The position numbers and the translations under genes are program-made. DNA of 22,946 nt. Origin: Anaerolineaceae bacterium UBA5224. Lineage in GTDB: Bacteria > Chloroflexota > Anaerolineae > Anaerolineales > Anaerolineaceae. This document shows positions 13,300 to 22,074 of the stretch, one piece after another. The notes under the pieces were generated by a model. That model saw only the letters and a list, made by a program, of their open reading frames with translations. It ran no database searches and was not told the DNA's origin. Within the stretch, counting starts at the first letter, position 1. The number at the start of each line of letters is the position of its first letter. The stretch lies in NCBI GenBank assembly GCA_002409365.1, contig DHUW01000060.1, positions 1 through 22,946 of the forward strand, read 5' to 3'.

Positions 13300-15476
13300 G
13301 ATTTTTCCTCTTCAGCGCAAATGTCGACCACTTGTTCGTGACCGCGCCAGACAAATTTGAAGCGGAGCCGTTTCCAATGGGCTGGCAGATGGGGCTGGAG
13401 GTGCCAGGAGTCTCCGTCAATGTGCAGGCCGCCAAATCCGAACACAACCGCCTGCCACAAACCGCCCGCGGATGCGCCGTGGATGCCGTCAGCGGCGTTG
13501 CCGCGCACGTCCTCGAGGTCTGCCCGGGCGGCGCGCATGAAGTTTTCGTAGGCGTCTGCCTGGCTGCCCAGCCGGGTGGCCATGATTGCCTGGATGGAGG
13601 GGCCAAGGGATGAGCCAAAGGTGAGGTCGGTTCGCGGGGTGTAATAATCGTAATTGGCCTGGATGGTGGCCTGGTCAAACAATTCGGGCAGCAAGTACAT
13701 GAGCATGATCACATCGGGCTGCTTCAAAATTTGCGACTGGTTGGCGCCTTCGATGCCCAAAAGGGATTGAATGGACTCGGTGCGCGGGTCAAAATCGCAG
13801 GTGAGCACGTCGGTGCGGTCGAAATAGCCGGTAAATTGTTCAATCAAGCCGCGGTCATTTACTGCGGGGCAGAAAATCTGGCTGGCGATAGTATCCCAGT
13901 CGGTGAAGGTTTGATCGTTGATGGAGAGTTTGCTGAACAATTGGCTGGCGATCTCTGGCGAATAAGCCTGCAGCCAGGCGGCGATCTGTACGGCTTTGCG
14001 CAGGTGCCAGCGAGCGAGGTAGTTGGTGAAGGCGTTGTCGTCCACGTGATCGTGGTATTCATCCGGACCGATCACGTCGCTGAGGTGATACTGCGAGGTT
14101 TGGGGGTTCCATTCCAGGCGGGAAGCCCAGAATTTAGCTGTATCGAGGATAACTTCCGCGCCGCGCCGTGCCATGAAGGCATCGTCGCCGGTGAGTTGCC
14201 AGTATTGGTTGATGGCGTAAGCGATATCTGATGAAATGTGGATTTCAATATCGCCGGTCCAGATGCGAATGAGCTCTTTGCGGTTGGCGGGGTTGGGCAC
14301 CCAGGTGGGGGTGACTTCACGACCGTCGCCGGCACTCTCCCAGGGGAATTGGGCGCCCTCGAATCCGCCTTCTCTTGCTTTTTCCCGGGCGCCGGGCAGG
14401 TTATGGAAACGGTAGGAGAGCAGGTTTTTGGCAATTTGTGGGCGAGTGAAAGTGAATAAGGGCAGCATGAAGATTTCTGTATCCCAGAAGGCGTGCCCAT
14501 GATAACCGTAGCCGCTGAGGGTTTTGGCGCCGATGTTGACCCGTTCGTCGTGGCGGGGGGCGGCAATCAGCAGGTGGTAGATGCTGAAGCGAATGGCTAA
14601 CTGGGCTTCGTGGTCACCTTCAATCAAAACGTCGCAGCGATCCCACTCTTTTTGCCAGGCTTTGGTGGTGGCCTGTAGTTGGGCTTCCCAAGGGTCAGCT
14701 GTTAACTGCGCCAGCGTCTTGAGGGCTTCATTTTTCGGGTCAGGGCAATCGCGATCTGTATAGATGGCGCTATATTTTTCGTAGCGGATCTGCTGACCAG
14801 TTTCGACCTGGCAGATGAGGTTAATCGAGGGCATTTTAACCACATCGGGCATGGTTATTTCTGACTGGCTGGCTCCACTAAAGAGAACTCTTTGCGCCAG
14901 CGCCGCTTCGATCTTTGTGGCAGCAGTCTGCATGCGCAGCCAGATCGCAGGGCCCTCGACTGCTTGCTCCAGCCAGTGCCAGTGATGATAGCGTATAGTC
15001 TCGGTGCCGGCATCGAGCCGGCTGGTGATTTTGATCTCAGCGGAGTAGTTTTCAGGTGTGACCAACAGGCGCTGACAGGTGAGGTGTTGATCTTTCAGGC
15101 TGGCGAAGCGGAAAAATTCCAGTTTGCTGACCCGGCCGCCCGGGCTCTGCCAGCGGACAAGGCGCGTGAGCAAGCCGGTACGAAGATCCAGCTCACGGGT
15201 ATAGTCAAGCAGTTGGCCTTCGGCCAGACTGAAGCGCTCTCCTGCCAGGGTGATGTCCAGCTGGGCCCAATCTGGGAAGTTGACCAATTGCGAGAATACG
15301 ATTGGCGCGTCATCAAAAACTCCATGAACAAAGGTTGAGCGCTGTTCACCCGGAAAGTGTTCCTCAAAGGTAGCGCGCGTGCCTAAATATCCATTCCCCT
15401 GGGTGAGCGCCGTTTCAAAATGACGCAAGCGCCTGGGGTCAAAAGAGTTTTCGGTGATTTTCCACAGTTTGGTCAT
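13290..15476 (-). CDS. Glycoside hydrolase family 65 phosphorylase
   Basis: A 728-residue inverting disaccharide phosphorylase of the maltose/kojibiose/trehalose/nigerose group, which uses phosphate to release beta-glucose 1-phosphate. The N-terminal beta-sandwich begins WKITENSFDP and GNGYLGTRATFEE. The (alpha/alpha)6 barrel contains FWDTEIFMLP and the catalytic acid in VIGPDEYHDHVD (Glu473). The phosphate-site region GIHGASAGGLWQAVVFGFGG lies near the C-terminus. The exact substrate linkage cannot be read from sequence by eye. The frame opens at a TTG at 15491, but the ATG at 15476 has GAGG 7 bases upstream and matches the family start. It overlaps pgmB by 10 bases. Confidence 0.93.
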   Translation of the reverse strand: MTKLWKITENSFDPRRLRHFETALTQGNGYLGTRATFEEHFPGEQRSTFVHGVFDDAPIVFSQLVNFPDWAQLDITLAGERFSLAEGQLLDYTRELDLRTGLLTRLVRWQSPGGRVSKLEFFRFASLKDQHLTCQRLLVTPENYSAEIKITSRLDAGTETIRYHHWHWLEQAVEGPAIWLRMQTAATKIEAALAQRVLFSGASQSEITMPDVVKMPSINLICQVETGQQIRYEKYSAIYTDRDCPDPKNEALKTLAQLTADPWEAQLQATTKAWQKEWDRCDVLIEGDHEAQLAIRFSIYHLLIAAPRHDERVNIGAKTLSGYGYHGHAFWDTEIFMLPLFTFTRPQIAKNLLSYRFHNLPGAREKAREGGFEGAQFPWESAGDGREVTPTWVPNPANRKELIRIWTGDIEIHISSDIAYAINQYWQLTGDDAFMARRGAEVILDTAKFWASRLEWNPQTSQYHLSDVIGPDEYHDHVDDNAFTNYLARWHLRKAVQIAAWLQAYSPEIASQLFSKLSINDQTFTDWDTIASQIFCPAVNDRGLIEQFTGYFDRTDVLTCDFDPRTESIQSLLGIEGANQSQILKQPDVIMLMYLLPELFDQATIQANYDYYTPRTDLTFGSSLGPSIQAIMATRLGSQADAYENFMRAARADLEDVRGNAADGIHGASAGGLWQAVVFGFGGLHIDGDSWHLQPHLPAHWKRLRFKFVWRGHEQVVDICAEEEKSCS

Positions 15477-15497
15477 AGGTATCCTCAACAAATATTC

Positions 15498-16424
15498 TCA
15501 GTCATGCAGGGCGTGTTCGATCAGGTCGTCCAGTTTGGCAGTTGCCAACCCGACGACGTGGTCGGCTGCGCCGTAGTAAACATAAACCAGCCCGTCCACG
15601 ACCACATTTGCGCCTGAAAAGACCACAAATGGCACGTCGCCGCGCAGTTCCCAGATTTCCCTGGGCTCGAAAAGAAAGTCAGCGGGTCGATTGATGACCT
15701 CAGCAGGGTTTGCCAGATCCAGCAGACAGGCGCCCAGCCGATAAACATGCGATTGGTCATAGCCGTGGTAGAGCAACAGCCAGCCGTGTTCGGTTCGAAT
15801 GGGCACGCCACCCCCGCCGACCCGTTTGGAATCCCAGAGGTTTTCTGGTCTAGGGGCGAATATGGGTTCCATTTCCTGCTCTGGCCAGGTTTTCAGGTCA
15901 TCTGAACGAGCCAGCCAGACTTGGGGTGGCCGGCGGTGCAAAGCCACAAATTTGCCGGCAATCTTCTGGGGGAAAAGCACGTGATCCTTGTTATCCTCGC
16001 CCACAGTCAGCGGACCGATACGTTCCCAGTCGCGCAGGTTGCTGCTTTGTGCGAACATAGGGGTGACACTGCCGCCAAAGTGGGTGGCAGGGAAACCGGG
16101 TATGGGTCGGTTGCCATAGGCCGTATAGGTCATATAGAAGATTCCATCGATTTGCGTGACCCGGGGGTCTTCGATGCCCCTGGCTTCGTAATCGCCTTGG
16201 GGGGAGAAGACCGGTTCGGTCTCGCGGGTGAAGTGGATCCCATCGCTTGATCGCGCATACCCGATTCGGCTGACCCAATCCAAGCCCTGGGCACGGTAGA
16301 GCATGTGAAACTCGCCCTGGTGGTAAACCACCGCCGGGTTGAATACGTTATAGGTCTCCCAGGTTGAACTGGGGTCAGGCAAAAGTACAGGATTTGCCGC
16401 GTGTCTGATCAATTCCATTTTCAT
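15498..16424 (-). CDS. Glycoside hydrolase family 130 enzyme (mannoside phosphorylase type)
   Basis: A 308-residue five-bladed beta-propeller enzyme. GH130 members phosphorolyse or hydrolyse beta-mannosides, the phosphorylases giving alpha-mannose 1-phosphate. Visible are NPAVVYHQGEFHMLYRA (about 29-45), the catalytic-Asp block GIEDPRVT (Asp86), HVLFPQKIAGKFVALHRRP with basic residues suited to phosphate binding, and GGGGVPIRTEHGWLLLYHG. This pattern leans to a phosphorylase rather than the hydrolytic subgroup. No signal peptide is seen, so it acts in the cytoplasm on imported sugar. It lies between the DUF624 gene and the GH65 gene with short gaps. Confidence 0.9.
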   Translation of the reverse strand: MKMELIRHAANPVLLPDPSSTWETYNVFNPAVVYHQGEFHMLYRAQGLDWVSRIGYARSSDGIHFTRETEPVFSPQGDYEARGIEDPRVTQIDGIFYMTYTAYGNRPIPGFPATHFGGSVTPMFAQSSNLRDWERIGPLTVGEDNKDHVLFPQKIAGKFVALHRRPPQVWLARSDDLKTWPEQEMEPIFAPRPENLWDSKRVGGGGVPIRTEHGWLLLYHGYDQSHVYRLGACLLDLANPAEVINRPADFLFEPREIWELRGDVPFVVFSGANVVVDGLVYVYYGAADHVVGLATAKLDDLIEHALHD

Positions 16425-16439
16425 CTTCTTTCTTTTCTA

Positions 16440-17078
16440 TCAGTGGTGGATTCCAATGTCTGTCCTCTCAGCTCTAATCGAGGCGAGCTGGTCATTGACC
16501 GCGAAATGTCCAGCCAAGGCCAGAAATACAGCGCCATAGACGATGCCCAGCGCAAATGCCAGGGTAGCCACGCTCAGAAAGATCAAAAGGGATAATCCGA
16601 GCAAAAATGAGAACCCGAGGTTTCGACCGATCATGAGCGCGCTGTTACGCATAGCCTGACCTACCTTCATCTCCTCTTGCTCAAACAGGAAGGGCAGCGC
16701 GAAAAACTGAAGCATAAACCAGCCCAACGCCACGGCAATGTAGAGCCCTTGCAACCATGACCCCAGGTTAGCATTGGTCGCGTTGCTAACCAGGTAATAG
16801 TTCAGCGCTAACAAGAGCATAACAATCAGGTTGACAATACCCCAACGCCAACCCACCCCCCAGGAACGCTTGAAAGCCTTCCAAAAATCATTATGATCGC
16901 TCTCCTGACCGTGTACGATGCGGTTGGCATAGGAGTGAAGCGCAATGGTTGCAGGAGGACCAGGGATAATCAGCAGGTTGGCGACAATCCAGAGCGAATT
17001 TACCACCAACATGGTCCACAGGTCCCCCCAAATTTCTGCTAACGACCGGCGGTAGATCGAGAAAAGTTTCCTGATCAT
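16440..17078 (-). CDS. DUF624 (YesL-like) membrane protein
   Basis: A 212-residue protein with about five or six membrane segments and the N-terminal pattern of DUF624: a short basic start, WGDLWTMLVVNSLWIVANLLIIPGPPATIALH (split by one Pro turn), and a DFWKAFKRSW segment. These proteins occur in Gram-positive and Chloroflexi sugar ABC operons, but their role is unknown; regulation or assembly of the importer is a guess. The frame extends upstream to 17186, overlapping the permease gene by about 95 bases. The ATG at 17078, 13 bases after the permease stop, gives the normal family N-terminus and is preferred. Confidence 0.85.
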   Translation of the reverse strand: MIRKLFSIYRRSLAEIWGDLWTMLVVNSLWIVANLLIIPGPPATIALHSYANRIVHGQESDHNDFWKAFKRSWGVGWRWGIVNLIVMLLLALNYYLVSNATNANLGSWLQGLYIAVALGWFMLQFFALPFLFEQEEMKVGQAMRNSALMIGRNLGFSFLLGLSLLIFLSVATLAFALGIVYGAVFLALAGHFAVNDQLASIRAERTDIGIHH

Positions 17079-17091
17079 CCAACGGACCTGC

Positions 17092-17991
17092 TTAGCCCTT
17101 GATACCCGCGTATGCCACACCTTCAATGTAATACTTGCTGAAGATGAAAAACAGAAGCAAAACCGGGATCGCATTGAACATGGCACCCACCAGCGTCAGG
17201 TTCCATTGGGACCTATACTGCTGTTGGAAAATGCTCAAGGCGACATTCAGCACGTATTTATCGGGTGTATTCAGGTAGAGCAAGGGTTGAAGGAATGAAT
17301 TCCACATCCCCTGAAATTGCAGGATCAAAACTGTAATGATCGCCGGTCTGGCAAGGGGCAAAATCACGGTCCTAAAAATCTGCATGTGGGTGGCGCCGTC
17401 AATAATCGCGGCTTCTTCCAGGTCAATAGGGATTGATTTGAAGAATTGGGTCAGCGTGAAGATACTCCCCGCGCTGACCAGACCAGGCAAGATCAACGAC
17501 CAGAAAGTGTTGATCAGCTGGAGTTTGGTCATCAAAACATAAGCCGGGGTAAGCGTAACCGCACCCGGGATCATCATAGTGGCCAGCATGAAATTGAACA
17601 CCATGTCTCTGCCGGCAAATTTTAATCTTGCGAACGAATAGGCAGCCATGGAGCCGAATATGGCCTGTGAAACTGCCACAGTGACCGACAAAAAGGCTGT
17701 GTTGAGAATCCAACGGGGAAAAGTTCCGCCGTCGCCAATATCGGTGTTCCATACTCTTGACCAGTTTTCCCAATGCCAGACTTCAGGGAAAAATTTTGGC
17801 GGATAAGCCAGGATCTCCTGGTCAGTTTTGACCGTTCCCAGGAAAGCCATGATAAAAGGCAGCAGGGCAATAAACCCGACCAGTATCAGGACCAAATATC
17901 TGAAAAAAGTCTGGATCGCATTCTCAACCACTGCCTGTTTGTGCGATTTTATATTAACGGGTGTGATTTTCTCTTGAGTTGTAACTGTCAT
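17092..17991 (-). CDS. Carbohydrate ABC transporter permease (MalG type)
   Basis: A 299-residue inner-membrane permease of the CUT1 family with six membrane segments. The EAA loop that docks to the ATPase is EEAAIIDGATHMQIFRTVIL (192-211). The periplasm-facing start VKTDQEILAYPPKFFPE is typical of MalG-type subunits. AGGAGG before the ATG overlaps the stop codon of the upstream permease gene (10-base gap), so the two are translated together. It forms the channel with the MalF-type partner and receives sugar from the lipoprotein encoded upstream. No ATPase gene is present in the operon. Confidence 0.95.
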   Translation of the reverse strand: MTVTTQEKITPVNIKSHKQAVVENAIQTFFRYLVLILVGFIALLPFIMAFLGTVKTDQEILAYPPKFFPEVWHWENWSRVWNTDIGDGGTFPRWILNTAFLSVTVAVSQAIFGSMAAYSFARLKFAGRDMVFNFMLATMMIPGAVTLTPAYVLMTKLQLINTFWSLILPGLVSAGSIFTLTQFFKSIPIDLEEAAIIDGATHMQIFRTVILPLARPAIITVLILQFQGMWNSFLQPLLYLNTPDKYVLNVALSIFQQQYRSQWNLTLVGAMFNAIPVLLLFFIFSKYYIEGVAYAGIKG

Positions 17992-18001
17992 GTCAGACCT
18001 C

Positions 18002-19249
18002 CTAATACATCTCAGTGCCCTGGGTCAGGACACGACGTTGTAAGAGAGTGAGAACAAAAATGATCGCCGCCAGGATGAAGGCCAATGCTGATGCATAGCC
18101 CATGGTGATCGGTCCGTTCACACCCAGAGCCTCAGTGAAAATAAGGTAAACCGGAGTAAGCGAGGTCTTTAGAGGCCCGCCCTGCGTTGCCAGGTAAACC
18201 TGGTCAAAGATCTGCAGCGTGCCGATCGTCCCTAAAACCACGATCATCATCGTAATTGGCCGTAACAGCGGTCTGGTGATTTGTTTGAACATCTGTCTCT
18301 TGCTGGCGCCTTCGATGCTGGCGGCCTCATAGAGCGCCGGGTTGATATCTTGCAGAGCTGCCAGATACATGATCATGAAGGTTGGAACCGTAGTGAAGAT
18401 GTTCTGAAACATAATGGCCATCCAGGCAATACTGGGTCCCCGGAAGTACCATTGCGTGGAAGGGATCTTCCCCCCAAAAGCTTCCACGATGAGCTGGATC
18501 AAGCCCCTCGGGTCTCCCAACCAGGCTATTGGCTTAAAAACGATCCCAAACCAGCCCAGGAAAGACTGCAGGAAGAAATTCAGGTAGCCGCTCTTCAGGT
18601 ACAGCCAGACAAAGATCAAGGTGATCACCACCGATGAGGTAACACTGGGAGCGTAAAAAACTGTGCGGAAAAATTGTTTGAACTTAACCGGCGCGTTTAG
18701 CAGCCGAGCCATTTGCAGTGCCAGAAAGGTTTGTGTGGGGACAACAATAATTGAGTACCAAAGCACGTTGTAAAGTGCCTGCAGAAAGTTCCGCTTGGTA
18801 GAGTCAGTAAAACCCGCGAAGGCTTGTTTATAGTTATCCAGACCGACCCAAACAGGTCGGCTAAAGATGTCATATTTGGTGAATGAGATATATAGAGCGA
18901 ACAAAATCACGCCAACCGTAAATGTAAACGTGACAATCAAATAAGGCGCAAGGAATGCATACCCGGTCAAGAATTGTTGGCGGTTTCGTTTATGAGACCA
19001 AACTTTCTTAACCTCCCTAGCAATAAATAAACCCACCACTATCGCAAAGATTGTTGCTACGATCATGAAAGGTATAGCGGTCGCCCTGACTTCCGCAAAA
19101 TAAGTTTGCAGAGATGCCATCACCCTTGCACCGCCCATGGTTGGGGCATTCAATAAGGCAATAACAAAGATAATCAGGACCACGCCAAAAAAGGCGATAA
19201 TCGCGGGGGTTGTTCCTTGCTGACCGGAGCTTGTTTGTCTTTTTTCCAT
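18002..19249 (-). CDS. Carbohydrate ABC transporter permease (MalF type) with extra N-terminal helices
   Basis: A 415-residue CUT1 permease, longer than the usual 290-320. Two additional membrane segments (about 16-35 and 58-76) and a basic linker (KKVWSHKRNRQQ) precede the standard six-helix part that begins FLTGYAFLAPYLIV. The EAA loop is LYEAASIEGASKRQMFKQIT (307-326). It pairs with the MalG-type subunit downstream. CGAGGAG precedes the ATG. A strong hairpin separates it from the solute-binding-protein gene upstream. Confidence 0.95.
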   Translation of the reverse strand: MEKRQTSSGQQGTTPAIIAFFGVVLIIFVIALLNAPTMGGARVMASLQTYFAEVRATAIPFMIVATIFAIVVGLFIAREVKKVWSHKRNRQQFLTGYAFLAPYLIVTFTFTVGVILFALYISFTKYDIFSRPVWVGLDNYKQAFAGFTDSTKRNFLQALYNVLWYSIIVVPTQTFLALQMARLLNAPVKFKQFFRTVFYAPSVTSSVVITLIFVWLYLKSGYLNFFLQSFLGWFGIVFKPIAWLGDPRGLIQLIVEAFGGKIPSTQWYFRGPSIAWMAIMFQNIFTTVPTFMIMYLAALQDINPALYEAASIEGASKRQMFKQITRPLLRPITMMIVVLGTIGTLQIFDQVYLATQGGPLKTSLTPVYLIFTEALGVNGPITMGYASALAFILAAIIFVLTLLQRRVLTQGTEMY

Positions 19250-19298
19250 GCCACTCCTCGTTTTCTACTCAGGAACTGTTAGCGATACTACTACTGTG

Positions 19299-19331
19299 CC
19301 TGGGTTTCACTAATGAGACGTGAAACCCAGG
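19299..19331 (-). promoter_or_regulatory. Intercistronic hairpin between binding-protein and permease genes
   Basis: A perfect 12-bp stem (CCTGGGTTTCAC 19299-19310 with GTGAAACCCAGG 19320-19331) and a 9-base loop lie 48 bases after the binding-protein stop. No T-run follows on the minus strand, so it is more likely an mRNA-stabilising or partial read-through element than a full terminator. Such hairpins typically keep the binding protein in excess over the permeases. Confidence 0.75.
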
Positions 19332-19379
19332 TCTTGTTATACGGAAATGTTAATCTCCACCTGTGGCAGAGATACAAAA

Positions 19380-20723
19380 CTACTCGCTCAGAACCGTCTG
19401 AGCCTCAGTTTGAGCCTGTGCGAAGGCTTCTTGTACGTTTTGGTCACCGAGGAAGATTCTTTCGAGGGCCTGAGAAACAGCATCGTTCACCTTACCGGTG
19501 TTGGGGCCCCAGAAGGCAACCACAGAATCGGGCAGCAAACCGCCTTTGGCGATAGCCTTGTCATTTTCGTCGATGATCAGGTCGGCCTGTTCGGGATGGG
19601 TGCTATATGCAAAGCCCGTCTTCACAATTTCTTCCTGGTTGTCATAACCGGTCACGTAGAAAAGGAATGCCGCAGCAGCGCGGGGGAATTTGGTGGCAGC
19701 GTTCACGCCAATACCGTTTACGAAGATCACGTCAGCCTTTGTGACTGGTCCGGCAGGAATTTCGACTGCTTTCCATTCCACATCCGGGTAAGTGGTGTTC
19801 ATGGCATTGACCATCCAGCCACCTTCGGTCGTCATTCCAACGGCTTTCAAACCGATGGCCTCACCGCACCAACCAGTGCTGAGATCAGCAGGGCGTACCA
19901 GGCTGCCTTCTTCGAACATATCAGCAACAAAAGTAGCTGCTGCGATTACCTCGGGGCTGTCGAGCATGGCGGTTTGGTAGTCTGGGGTGGCGAAAGTGCC
20001 GCCGTAAGACAGCGCGAACGGCAGGAACCGAGCCCAGTCTGCGCCCATGCAGAAGCCGCCGTAGTTGCCCTTATCGGCAATAATATTGGCTGCCTCGCGA
20101 ACATCGTCCCAGGTCCAGTCAGATGTCGGTTCTTCGATACCTGCATCGGCGAAGGCTTCAGGCAAGTAGACTAAACCAAGTGAACCCCAGTCTTTGGGGA
20201 GCGCGTAGGTTTTACCATCCATTTGATAAATCGGCATCAAGCTGTCCACAAAATCATCCGTGCTAACACCGGCTTCCGCCATCAGCTCGTCCAGGGGCAT
20301 AATTTGCTCGGTGGGTGCAAAGGCAGTCATGAGCTGATCGTCAATATAGAGCAGATCAGGCGCAGAACCGCCAGCCATCTGAGCTTTCATTTTTGTCTGG
20401 AAGTCAGCCGGGACTGGAATGTAGTTAACGGTGACATTAGGGCAAACGCTCTTGAAGCGTTCTATGCTGTCACGATAGACCTTCTGTTCAGATTCATCAC
20501 CCCAGCCTGAGAATGTGATCACAGCACCGTCTTCAACAGCTAATGGGCAGGCCCCTTGATCTACGGGTTGCTCAACTACGGGTTCCTCAACTACAGGTTC
20601 CTCAACTCCAGGTTGTTCAACTACAGGGGGTTTGGCGGGTTCTGGCGTGGTGGTGGTTCCACAAGCAGCCAGGATCATTGAAACAATGATCAAAAGTGAC
20701 AATAAACTAAATTTCTTTTTCAT
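19380..20723 (-). CDS. Sugar-binding lipoprotein of the ABC importer
   Basis: A 447-residue family 1 extracellular solute-binding protein. The signal peptide is MKKKFSLLSLLIIVSMILAAC with lipobox LAAC and lipid-bearing Cys21. A linker of pentapeptide repeats (VVEEP/VVEQP/GVEEP) spaces the domain from the membrane. The mature part carries the typical ITFSGWGDESEQKVYRD start, the APDLLYIDDQ block and the WTWDDVREAANII region. It captures the oligosaccharide outside the cell and hands it to the two permeases. AAGGAG lies 5 bases before the ATG. It is the first transport gene after lacI. Confidence 0.95.
   Translation of the reverse strand: MKKKFSLLSLLIIVSMILAACGTTTTPEPAKPPVVEQPGVEEPVVEEPVVEQPVDQGACPLAVEDGAVITFSGWGDESEQKVYRDSIERFKSVCPNVTVNYIPVPADFQTKMKAQMAGGSAPDLLYIDDQLMTAFAPTEQIMPLDELMAEAGVSTDDFVDSLMPIYQMDGKTYALPKDWGSLGLVYLPEAFADAGIEEPTSDWTWDDVREAANIIADKGNYGGFCMGADWARFLPFALSYGGTFATPDYQTAMLDSPEVIAAATFVADMFEEGSLVRPADLSTGWCGEAIGLKAVGMTTEGGWMVNAMNTTYPDVEWKAVEIPAGPVTKADVIFVNGIGVNAATKFPRAAAAFLFYVTGYDNQEEIVKTGFAYSTHPEQADLIIDENDKAIAKGGLLPDSVVAFWGPNTGKVNDAVSQALERIFLGDQNVQEAFAQAQTEAQTVLSE
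20566..20625 (-). repeat. Four tandem 15-bp units encoding the lipoprotein linker
   Basis: Units at 20566, 20581, 20596 and 20611 share GGTT(C/G)(C/T)TCAACT(A/C)C(A/G) and encode the repeated V-E-(E/Q)-P pentapeptide. In-frame slippage could change the linker length. Confidence 0.85.
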
Positions 20724-20860
20724 CTTTCTCCTTTTGCGATGATGTTATTTTCCGGTTTCTTAATGTTGTCCGGTTCAGTTTTCACCTCGTTATTTAGAGG
20801 TGTTCTCCTGCTTATCCAATGTGTCTGTCTTTTTTCCCTCATCTGCTCCTTTCACGCTTA
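20724..20860 (-). promoter_or_regulatory. Leader between lacI and the binding-protein gene
   Basis: A 137-base gap with a small stem (CACCTC 20783-20788 with GAGGTG 20797-20802) and a weak promoter-like pair (TTGGAT, 17 bases, TAAATA on the minus strand). No copy of the lacI-upstream palindrome is present. The transport genes may be driven by read-through from lacI or by this weak promoter. Confidence 0.4.
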
Positions 20861-21919
20861 TCAGCTGGCTGGCCGATAGCCTGCGGTCGACTCACGCACC
20901 ACAAGACTTGGAGCTACAAGCTCGCATTTTGGCTCCGGGTAAGAGCCAGTTTCAAGCAATTCAATTAAACGCTTCATCAGGTTTTTGCCGATGGCAGAAA
21001 CAGGTTGATTAATGCTGGTTAAGGGTGGGGTCAGGTAGCGAGCGGTTGGCGTGTCATCAAAACCAGTCACACCGATGTCCCGACCTGGCTGCAGGCCGGC
21101 ATTGCGCACAGCTTGCATGGCGCCAATAGCCATCAGGTCATTCATGCTGACGATCGCTGTTGGTCTTATCTCCTCAGGCAGGCTCAACAAATGGCCGGTA
21201 GCCTCAGAACCTACTTCGGCAGTGCCTTCACCTCTGACAACCAGCCGGGGGTCTGTTGCCAGACCGGCTTTGGTTAACCCGCTGAAGTAACCCTCCAGCC
21301 GGTTATTGCCAACGCGTGAATCATCTGGCCATGCCAGCGCGGCGATCTTTCGATGTCCGAGCTCTACCAGGTGTTCCACGGCCTGGGCGATGCCCCTGGC
21401 GCCGTCCACATCCATGTACGGAAAAGAATGGTCGTCCTCTTCCAGCCGCCCGAAAGCGACGAAAGGAATATTGCGCTGTAATAAATAGGGAACAGAGGCT
21501 TCACCGTAATTGAGCCGTGAAAGCACGAACCCATCTACCCTTCCGGTGTAGTACAGTTCGCGATAAGTATCCAGCAGTTTCTTCTCTTCAGTATGGAAGG
21601 GGAAACTGAGCAGGTAGTAGCCCTTTTCTTCAGCAGCGTGAAACATGCTTTGTAGAAACTCGTCGAGGATTGGGTTGGCTTGATCTTGGGGGGAAGGCTC
21701 CCAGGTGTAACCGATGGTTTTGCTGCGCTGCTGGCGCAGGCTGCGTCCGCTGTAATTGGGGGTGTAATTCAACTCAGCAACTGCGTCCCAGATCCGTTGT
21801 TCGGTTTCTGGTGAAACTTTGGCTTTACTATTGATGACCTTAGAGACAGTTTGATAACTGACTCCGGCTTTGGCCGCGACCTCTTTTAGAGTTACTGGTT
21901 TGAACATTGTAGTGGGCAC
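20861..21919 (-). CDS. LacI-family transcriptional regulator
   Basis: A 352-residue (or 348 if started at the ATG at 21907) repressor. The N-terminal helix-turn-helix TLKEVAAKAGVSYQTVSKVIN and hinge region NYSGRSLRQQRSKTIGY are standard. The periplasmic-binding-protein-like core has VDGFVLSRLNYGE, ALAWPDDSRVGNNRLEGYFSGL, AIVSMNDLMAIGAMQAVRNAG and VTGFDDTPTARYLTPPLTSI. It senses a sugar and controls the downstream import and phosphorolysis genes on the same strand. The GTG at 21919 has GAGAGG very close; the ATG at 21907 gives MFKPVTLKEVA, the common family start. Both remain possible. Confidence 0.95.
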   Translation of the reverse strand: MPTTMFKPVTLKEVAAKAGVSYQTVSKVINSKAKVSPETEQRIWDAVAELNYTPNYSGRSLRQQRSKTIGYTWEPSPQDQANPILDEFLQSMFHAAEEKGYYLLSFPFHTEEKKLLDTYRELYYTGRVDGFVLSRLNYGEASVPYLLQRNIPFVAFGRLEEDDHSFPYMDVDGARGIAQAVEHLVELGHRKIAALAWPDDSRVGNNRLEGYFSGLTKAGLATDPRLVVRGEGTAEVGSEATGHLLSLPEEIRPTAIVSMNDLMAIGAMQAVRNAGLQPGRDIGVTGFDDTPTARYLTPPLTSINQPVSAIGKNLMKRLIELLETGSYPEPKCELVAPSLVVRESTAGYRPAS

Positions 21920-21930
21920 AACCTCTCTAA

Positions 21931-21942
21931 GCGAACGTTCGC
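21931..21942. promoter_or_regulatory. LacI-type operator palindrome
   Basis: GCGAACGTTCGC is a perfect 12-bp palindrome with the central CG that LacI-family proteins recognise. It lies directly downstream of the -10 box, over the predicted transcription start, an ideal position for autorepression. Confidence 0.8.
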
Positions 21943-21946
21943 CTTA

Positions 21947-21975
21947 AGGATACAACTTTAAGCCTTGAATGTCAA
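21947..21975 (-). promoter_or_regulatory. Promoter of lacI
   Basis: On the minus strand a consensus TTGACA (21975-21970), a 17-base spacer and TATCCT (21952-21947, 4 of 6 matches) precede the operator. The predicted start is near 21940. Confidence 0.75.
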
Positions 21976-22074
21976 GTATTAACGAGTAATTAGCCCTATT
22001 GCGCAGGCAGTGGTCTTGTTCAATTTGTGCTTTACGCGGAGATTGGCTTTGCGGCATCGTTGGAATGCTGAGTG

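Noticed and set aside
13731..14231. Plus-strand frame of 166 codons
   Set aside because: It is antisense to the GH65 catalytic region; no family resemblance.
19320..20174. Plus-strand frame of 284 codons
   Set aside because: Despite its length it lies wholly antisense to the well-supported binding-protein gene and shows no domain.
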